Source of the DNA: Arenicola marina
Taxonomy: Eukaryota > Annelida > Polychaeta > Arenicolidae
NCBI GenBank assembly: GCA_964019135.1
Contig: OZ025250.1
Location: forward strand, 52,017,357 to 52,081,356
Direction: 5' to 3'
Length of the DNA stretch: 64,000 nucleotides
Within the stretch, counting starts at the first letter, position 1. Each line of letters begins with the position of its first letter. The notes under the pieces are model-generated. The model made no database searches. It had not been told where the DNA came from and saw nothing but the letters and a program-made list of their open reading frames with translations. The position numbers and the translations under genes are program-made. This document shows positions 56,970-64,000 of this stretch, one piece after another.

Positions 56970-57811
56970 TTACTTGTTTAATTCAGATTGGATAACACCA
57001 ATGTCAGGTCTGCTCTCAGGGTCAAAGTCACAGCACCTCTTGTATATGTCACCCAGACCAGTCTCATCCGCTAGGTGCTTGTATTTGTGCGATCCTCTGG
57101 GCAACTGTCTGGCAGCGATCGTCGCCTTCAGCACGTCATCTTTATTAGGTTGGTTTTTCAGCTCCATGTCCCATGGTGACACGAAATCAGGAGAGAGCAG
57201 GCAGAATAAGACCATACCGCAGCTCCAAACATCCATCCGTTTACAAGCTGTGATGTCTGCCTTTTCCAGGGATTCCATGATTTGTTCCGGTGAAGAAAAG
57301 AGTCTTGTTCCTCGTCGAACACGGGGAGTGTCCACACATGGTACAGATTTAGTTTGGATGTCAGGAGACCTACTTTCACCGAAGTCGGTCAGCTTAAAGG
57401 TAAACAAATCCCTGGTATTTGTCACCAGAATGTTAGACGGCTTCATATCCCTATGACAGATGTCTTCATGATGAAGGAAGGCCAGCCCTGTAACCACGTC
57501 AAGTGCTGCTGTGTGAAACATCCCCCGCTTCACGCCAATGTCTTCGACAAGAGCGGAGCGTTCCAGAGTTCTAAGTAGTGCTGCTAGGTTGTGGCCTTTG
57601 GAAAGACCGCGGATATTAGGATGCTCCAAATTAAACTCCATCAACTCCATAATAGGACTGAAGCTTGTGGGATCTATGCACACTGCCAGCAGACTTACAA
57701 TATTTCGGTGCTTAATGGTACTGAGTATTTTAGTCTCCTTTGCGAACATCTTAACGTAGCGGACGTCTTCGTGGGAGGCCAACATCTGCTTAATGACGAC
57801 TCGGGAACCAT
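56970..57811 (-). CDS. kinase B coding exon 2 (catalytic domain)
   Basis: Acceptor TATATTCAG on the minus strand, then an open frame to TAA at 56972-56970. It starts DGSRVVIKQM and ends SELNK. Confidence 0.9.
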
Positions 57812-58431
57812 CTGAATATAATTGAGGTACATATACGTTTACAGATAATGCACTATGCAAATATATATAATTCAAGTGTATTCCTACAGGCAAACATATC
57901 ATATTGCGAATGTGTTACGTTGAACACGCCCCCCACCCCCCCCCCCGCCCAACCACTTTTTGTTGTCGAAACTCAAAGCCACGGTATCAATTACATTACA
58001 TATCGATATCTGCGAGGGGAGTGTTAATACCGGAGTATCTGACAGCTTTTAGGCGAATGTAAAAATCTATGTCGAGGTATTAATAGCAGGATTGGCGAAT
58101 TTGAAGGGTGGACGTTCCACTTTACTGACTGATACTCAATGACTAAAACTAAAGGAGACATTTGACGCCAGGTTAACATTAGCACATAAAGAGATTAACA
58201 TCATGGCGGACCCGCATTTAGCTCAACTTCTAAGGGTCATATGATTTCAGTGGCCTGGTACGACTTACCTGACTTAAGACTGCCCATAATGACTCGTCCA
58301 AAGCCTCCTTCGGCGATCACACGCTCTTCCACGATGTCTTCGCTTTCCAGAACAGCAATGCCAGCGCGCCTTATGTGCTGTCGCAAGCTGGTCATGATCG
58401 ATTTTAACGTCTCGATCTCGGCAGGTTCCAT
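56970..58431 (-). CDS. protein kinase B (TKL-like Ser/Thr kinase)
   Basis: Coding exons 58431-58269 and 57811-56970 (minus strand) join in phase 1 to give 334 residues. Motifs: glycine loop GGFGRVIMG (42-50), VVIK with Lys62, AKE with Glu80, HRDMKPSN (174-181), DFG (197-199), an SPE variant of APE (228-230) and a MDVWSCGM helix. All key catalytic residues are intact. It shares roughly half its residues with kinase A, identical intron position and phase in the loop between glycine loop and Lys, and an ATG right after an acceptor (TTTCTTTCTGACCAG). The N-terminal segment (MEPAEIETLKSIMTSLRQHI) is helical-looking and unlike that of A. It faces A tail to tail across the palindrome. Its stop overlaps a perfect GTAAGT, so a further exon is possible. 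Confidence 0.85.
57812..58268 (-). other. intron between kinase B coding exons
   Basis: 457 bases with a C-rich tract at 57930-57950. No other feature is seen. The matching intron of kinase A is 347 bases. Confidence 0.7.
58269..58431 (-). CDS. kinase B coding exon 1 (glycine loop)
   Basis: Codons 1-54 plus one base, ending MGSLKS before GTAAGTCG. Confidence 0.8.
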
Positions 58432-58799
58432 CTGGTCAGAAAGAAATGGGTTGCTTTATAATGTCATGCTGGTTTCTATGGGCGATTTATCGCTTACTTT
58501 GTGTGTGTTATCGCGCTATTCAACGAATGCATCATAAAGATAAGTTTCGCTACCGTAATGACTCGGGCAGGGGTTGGGATTCAATTCATGATTATTCCAT
58601 TACCTCCTCTCGGCAAGATGTGTCTTATGGAGACCAAATTATATATTATATATTGATGAGTTTCATTGGTTTAAATCGTGATTCACGTGTATTCTTGGCT
58701 CGTGTTGATGCATCATTACATACTGTGATGGATATCTTCTCTTCAGGTTCGAAACTGCGAAACTGTGGATTAGTAAACTGCACGTCACAGCGAAGTGGC

Positions 58800-60000
58800 C
58801 GGGGGGGGGGGGGGGGGCACTGTATGGCGGCATGTTGGCGCCACTTGCCATCTCGCATTCTCGCCTGGCACCAAAAGGGGCAAGAACGCGAGAACAAGAG
58901 ACTGTGCGCTAGAGAACACGAGGGCAAGACCGCTAGGGTGAGAACGCGTGAACGACATTCTGAAGTTCTAGCACTTCGCGTTCTCGCGATCTCGCCCTCG
59001 CGATCTCGCCCTCGCGATCTCGCCTCGCCCGGTACCACTCCGACCTACCCCAACGGTCGCCCTGGCGATCTCGCCCTCGCGATCCCGTTTCCAGACGCTG
59101 GACTATGGCTCTGTGTGCTGGGCTATGATTCTGGGCGCGGACTAAGGCTCCGGGCCCGGACATTCTTTCTGGGCGCGGACTATGGCTCCGGGCACGGACA
59201 ATCTTTCTGGGCGCGGACTATGGCTCCGGGCACGGACATTCTTTCTGGGCGAGGACTTGGGCTCCGGGCACGGACATTTTTCTGGGCGCGGACTATGGCT
59301 CCGGGCACGGACATTCTTTCTTTGAGCGAGTTTATCTCTCTATGCGCTGAACTATGGTTCCATGCGCTGGACTGGGACTCCCTGCGCTGGGCTACGACTC
59401 CGTGTGATGAACTATGGTTCTGGGCTATGGCTCTGTGCAGGGCTATGGCTCCAGCCTATGGCTCCGTGCAGGGCTACGGCTCCGTGCAGGGCTACGGCTC
59501 CGTGCAGGGCTATGGCTCCGGCTCCATGTACGGGCTATGGCTCAGGGCTATGGCTCCGTGCACGGGCTATGCCTCCGGCTGCCGGGTATGGCTCCCGGGC
59601 TCCGGGCTATGGCTCCGGGTGCGGGCTTTGGCTACGGGTGCGGAATATGGCTCAGGACTATGGCTACGGGCGCGGGATATGGGTCTAGGGCCATGGCTCA
59701 GGTCTCGGGCTCCTGGCTTTGTCTCCGTGCACAAGCTATGGCTCTGTGCGCTCGACTATGGATCCGATCGCCGGGCTGTGACTTCGGGCTATGGCTCGCG
59801 ATGGCGCGATCAAACGCGCGGGCGAGTTTGCGAAATCTTGAGCATGCAAGATCACGAGAACGCCGGGGCGGAAATATGAAGGCGAGATTAATATCGCGTT
59901 CTCACCCTCGCGTTCTTCTTTTCTCGCCATCGCGTTCTTGAGTTCTCGCCCTCGCGTTCTTGAGTTCTCGCCCTCGCGTTCTTGTGTTCTCGCCCTCGAG
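58800..60000. repeat. composite minisatellites in kinase B first intron
   Basis: A G18 run at 58800, then inverted families of CTCGCGATCTCGCC / GAGAACGCG words (58870-59100 and 59870-60000). Between them lie CGGACTATGGCTCCGGGCA (59120-59320) and GGGCTATGGCTCCGTGCA (59340-59800) arrays. The long plus-strand frame through it is spurious. Confidence 0.8.
59029..59056. repeat. solitary 25-bp unit of the 50.5-56.8 kb array
   Basis: CCGGTACCACTCCGACCTAC followed by CCCAACGG sits alone inside the CTCGCCCTCGCGATCT array, about 2.3 kb beyond the end of the 25-bp minisatellite. It is one exact unit with no neighbours. Confidence 0.9.
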
Positions 60001-60161
60001 TGGTATGCCACCATACTACCACCCGTGCGGCAGATGACTAGTTGACTGTTGAAACGACAGACATTGACGATGGAGCTCACCCCACTGAAGGCAGACTGTC
60101 ACTTAATCTGGGAATGTGTGTATAGATCATGTACTATGGAGACCGCTTTATATCAACTTAC

Positions 60162-60235
60162 CTTAAGTTAGTTAATTCCGAGTTCTCTTTGATCCCAATG
60201 CGTCCAACTTGTTTCGCGCCCTGTCGCCAGTCTCT
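60162..60235 (-). other. putative noncoding first exon of kinase B
   Basis: On the minus strand it ends ACTTAAG before GTAAGTTG (donor at 60161). This mirrors 30070-30141 in sequence, TATA spacing and donor. The 5' limit is a guess. Confidence 0.45.
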
Positions 60236-60542
60236 GAATGTCACGGGTAGGTAAGGTAACCTATATATCACGAGCGCCACCTGGTTGGAGATCACCACAT
60301 AGCATATCATCCAATCATATATCAAATAATCCCATCCAAGGGTCAATGGTGTACTCGAGAAAGCTTGAGAACCCCTCACTGACACGGATTGGTATATGAC
60401 GTTATCAGATCGCAGGCTATGGGTGTGTCGTCTTCTGGGTAGAGGTCTCGACGACTCAGCCCACGTGGTGACTCGGACATTACAGTCAACTGGAAGAAGT
60501 AAACACAAAATTGCTCAAATGTCCTGCATTGTGGTATGCTGT
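60236..60542 (-). promoter_or_regulatory. putative promoter of kinase B (inverted copy of 29763-30069)
   Basis: TATATAGG (minus strand) at 60267-60260, with about 100 bases from TATA box to splice donor as in kinase A. Shared landmarks include CTTCCAGTTGACTGTAATGT, GATAACGTCATATACCAATC and AACCAGGTGGCGCTCGTG. Confidence 0.55.
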
Positions 60543-62291
60543 AGATAGTTCTGGTTCTTCAAAGAACAGCTATTCAATGGTAACACATATCTACATCTCT
60601 GCCTTGACAATTATATCCTCCAGTGACAGTAATGTGGTGGCAGGCAACTTGTGCCACTCTTTACACCTCAGTGCCATTTGAGGATGTGCAAAGTTGACTA
60701 CTTGGGTTGTATATTGAAATCAACTGACACAGGGCGGGGACTTAAAGTGTCTCCCCTCCCCTCACTTAGAATACTACCCCAATTTGGCAGGTTTTGAATA
60801 TTGAACGATAGATGGAAAAGGCTGTAAAAGTGGAGACCCATCCGGTTCGCCATGACTATTAATGCACTGTGTCTAATGCACTTGAAATGCAAATTTCAAT
60901 TTACAAATGTTTTATTTCCTTTTGTTATACTTTGTATATTAAGTAAATGTTCTAGCATGCATACTAGAAATAGTTATGTAGGTCACAATTCGTAGTGTGC
61001 ATCTCAACTGCCTCGACTCGCGGCCCTTTTGTGTAAGTAAAAAGACATCGCTCCTTATCGGGTTACACGGTAAACTAAGTTAAAAAATAAGCTGAATAGC
61101 ATGGCAATAGATTTGATAGATCTAGTCTATACTGCGTAGGCTATACGCCACAAAAAGTTGTATGTGTGGTAATAACTCTGGTGTGTATGTGATGTAAATT
61201 AGTTGATACACGTGTGCATGTCCCGCACGGACAACAGTGACGGCAATACGCTCTCGCGAGATGCCAACCAGACCGAGATCCTGCGAGAATTCCAAATATC
61301 AGGTCGGAAATACGCCATAGGAAGCTGTTTTACGTATGGCCGATTGTCGCCTGCTCGGGTCACAGCTTTTTGTTACTTAAGTTAAAGTGCGTGAAAACAC
61401 AGACGGGGCCATTTTCGTGAAAGACTATGTATTATATACCAAAATCGGAAGGGATAGGTGTATTAACAAATACTCGCCGACATAGGGTCGCAATATCATT
61501 TTTTGTGCGAGCCATTACGGACTTTCCCGGCCAGGCACCGACGATAGCCGAGTGCGCTATGACGTCACAAGTAGGAGTCAGAATTTGATGCGAAGTGCCA
61601 GTGTAACATGGCGTCACGCAATCCATGCAACAGTGATTTCCTTACATCTCAAGAGTGGATACTGACGGGGATACTGACAAAAAAAATTATCTTCGCGCCT
61701 AGACACAAGCGAAATTTGTAGACCATAAAGATACATATTTCAGTCGGAATTTCATTGAAATATTGATATTGTATGGTGTATACCAGTGTATGGGTAAGTT
61801 TGACGTAAAAATGTCCTTTCCGGAAAACTACATAATTACCAAGGTATTTTCAAAAATCAGAGTCACAAACATCACAATATATTAAGTTGTCACTGCCTGG
61901 CAACTGACACAAATTACATTTATCAGATGTCATAAGCTTTTGTTAGTGCTAAATCACCTTGGCCACTGATGTCTACACCTGTACACAATACTGGCCAGGG
62001 TGATTTAGCACTGAAGCTTTTGTGCGACATTTTATTTTGTGCATAACTGGCGCAGGGGACTCCATGAGTTGCAAGCTCATACCGTAGGGACCCGGAGATG
62101 CGCATTGACGCTGCCACCAAATGCACAGAAATTTATAAAAACATTGGATGCATTTCTTTGGTAGATTGGTATCCCTGCGGTAACCTCAATATGCAAATTA
62201 CACATTGGCAAAGTGCCAGACACTTCTTTCAGTTGGGTATGGATGTGCACACATCCATGATTTGGCATGCTAATGTGCCTCATTCAAAACG
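60543..62291. other. intergenic, no gene recognised
   Basis: No supported gene on either strand. Short inverted words at about 61960 and 62000 (GGCCA...GTGATTTAGC / GCTAAATCACCTTGGCC) form a possible small hairpin of about 65 bp. Confidence 0.45.
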
Positions 62292-62602
62292 GGTGGGGGG
62301 GGGGTCGTATTCCTAAATTACGAAGAATAAATTTCCTTATTCTCAGATCACAATGAACTGAATGAAGCACTTTCCACATATAATGAAAGGGGCGGATACA
62401 TGATATAAATTTGCGATTTCCTAATTAACGGCTATTTAGTATTAAAATTATCAGTTCCAGCTAATGAAAATCCTTGATCATGACGGTTGGCTAATATTTA
62501 ATTCCCACTTCACAAAGTCAAGAATTATTTTCCACATGAAATGAAAAGCCTGTTCCCGAGGAATATAAATACCCCTTATCCCCCCTCCCCCCCCCCCCCC
62601 CC
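62292..62602. mobile_element. MITE with poly-G/poly-C inverted ends, copy 2
   Basis: G run then TCGTATTCC at the left, GGAATATAAATACCCCTTA then a C run at the right. The interior aligns along its length with the copy at 18301 (AATGAAAATCCTTGATCA and GAAATGAAAAGCC are shared). Confidence 0.75.
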
Positions 62603-62869
62603 TAAAAAAACAGAACATTTGCGAGAAGATGGCGGCTGATTGAAACGTGATGAGATTGAGAATATGTTGGTTCCAGTGGCCCTATGTGCACTGTATTTAA
62701 ATGGTATGTGCATTTCATTGGAATAGGCATATTCTAGCCATGAATCCATTCAGCCAACACAGCCTAGAAAAACTATGCTGTGTTGATTGGGCCTGTCAAG
62801 CGCGGTAAATGTGCGATATTGGGGGTTGAAGCGGGTGCCTGTCGCGGGTAGGCCGTTATTGCTTCATTG

Positions 62870-63576
62870 TGAAAAGACACTTCTTTTTGCGAAAAGACAG
62901 TATTTTCACGAAAAGAGAGGAGAATGAGAGGTTATTGCTTAGATAAATAATAAACAGCTACAAATACTTTGTGCCTTGTACCACAAGATTTTCTTTTCTT
63001 TAAAAGTGATCAGATAACCTAGATTTTCATAGGCTGGGTCCTTGCTTGTTAGGAGGACTGGGGGGGGGGGGTGTAGGTTGCATGGTTGCACTATGACACA
63101 CCTGACTAGCTTGGTACATTGTGAAAAGACCTAAGATTTGATTGATTCACCAGCATTATTTACTGGTTAAAGAAATAAGGCCTATATACATATCCAAACA
63201 TATAAAACATTGAACAATTGAAGCTGGATGCAGCTGTGACCTGTCTCTTGTTTTCGCGTAAACCATGCCATGCCCCTAGCAGCTAATGACCATTCACCAA
63301 CAACCCCTTTTGTTGATTGAATGCAGCATATACCCAATCCAATCCAAATAACAGCTTCTGTCATGTAGGTTACAGAATCAGTTAGCCATTGCTTTACATT
63401 GGCCCATGCACACAGCTAGATTGATAAAGGATTGGTTGAATTGGATGTTTTTTCTTCCTAATTATCATTTATTACTCTACCAAATGTTAAGTAAATATTG
63501 AAGCTGGACCCGCATCTTTGGCTTTCATCAAAAGATGTCTTTTCACGGAAGACTATCTCTTTGTGAAATGACATGT
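62870..63576. mobile_element. small element with GAAAAGACA inverted ends
   Basis: ATTGTGAAAAGACA and TTGCGAAAAGACA at the left (62868-62910); GATGTCTTTTCACGGAAGAC and TCTTTGTGAAATGACAT at the right (63533-63575). The reverse complement of the right end, including GAAAGCC and GCTGG, resembles the left end of the 4.5-kb element at 25240. Probably the same family, internally deleted. Confidence 0.6.
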
Positions 63577-64000
63577 TTAATGGCCAATGAAAGGCCAGAT
63601 ACCAAAGTGATATCATCAATAAGATTTGACTTCGGTTAACATCATATCATGTATGTAACTTGGGAAGCCATACTCCTACAAGGGATTAACATCAAACCCA
63701 AATGGTAGCCTCTGCAATAGACGCTAGGTGCGCTGCGATCGACCCGCTTTGGGCAGTCGCGTTTCTGGTTTTTAGTGGGTGCTCTTACTTTTTGCCCTTT
63801 CCACTAGGTAAATTCGGCTTTTAGAGGTATTTTCTCTTTCCGGTCTGTTGCCTGATGCTTTGAGGTACAAGATGGCGACTGCCACTAGTTGAAATATGCC
63901 TTCAATTTTTGTTTATGGCGATTTGAACTGTTGAAAAGGGCTAAAATTTAAGAAATGTTGTCATAAAATTTTGTTTGAGCGACTCATGAGAATCTTTGAT
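63577..64000. other. window end, no gene recognised
   Basis: No supported gene. A partial gene running off the edge cannot be excluded. Confidence 0.35.

Noticed and set aside
58446-59879. 477-codon plus-strand ORF
   Set aside because: Runs antisense to the kinase B start exon region and through GC-rich minisatellites. No recognisable domain.

Overview
This is eukaryotic nuclear DNA, almost certainly from an invertebrate animal. Genes are split by GT-AG introns. The window holds non-LTR retrotransposons, a tRNA-derived SINE family, many miniature inverted-repeat transposons (MITEs), minisatellites up to 6 kb long, many long C or G runs, and one 200-base assembly gap. I cannot name the species. 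A mollusc-, brachiopod- or amphioxus-like genome would fit, but this is inference. No operon, CRISPR or bacterial feature is present.

Region by region: 1-6.9 kb is intergenic, with old repeats and a LINE 3' remnant. 6.96-18.0 kb (+) is a complete 12-exon ZCCHC4 gene (rRNA adenine N6-methyltransferase) of 479 codons, whose introns hold four MITE or foldback insertions, three SINE copies and two long pyrimidine repeats. 18.9-21.7 kb (-) is a convergent gene for a long, low-complexity Ser/Pro-rich protein whose reading frame is broken at two or three places. 22.6-29.8 kb is packed with transposons: a 1.18-kb element with perfect 20-bp ends and a 4.5-kb element with repeat-rich ends. 29.8-38.9 kb (+) is protein kinase gene A, with a putative promoter and 5' exon, a first intron containing a Tx1/L1-like LINE, and two coding exons. 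39.3-56.8 kb is a huge imperfect palindrome made largely of minisatellites around the N gap. 57.0-60.5 kb (-) is protein kinase gene B with the same organisation as A. 60.5-64 kb is intergenic with two MITEs.

The most interesting structure is the 30-kb inverted arrangement. Two paralogous, convergently oriented kinase genes with matching three-exon architecture flank the palindrome. Their upstream blocks (29.76-30.15 kb and 60.15-60.54 kb) are about nine-tenths identical by eye, carry a TATA-like box and end at a GTAAGT splice donor. The kinase proteins themselves look only about half identical. This suggests promoter or 5' exon homogenisation, or strong constraint on it, between two diverged kinases.

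All coordinates come from reading the sequence by eye. Exon joins were checked for reading phase, but no alignment or database search was run.
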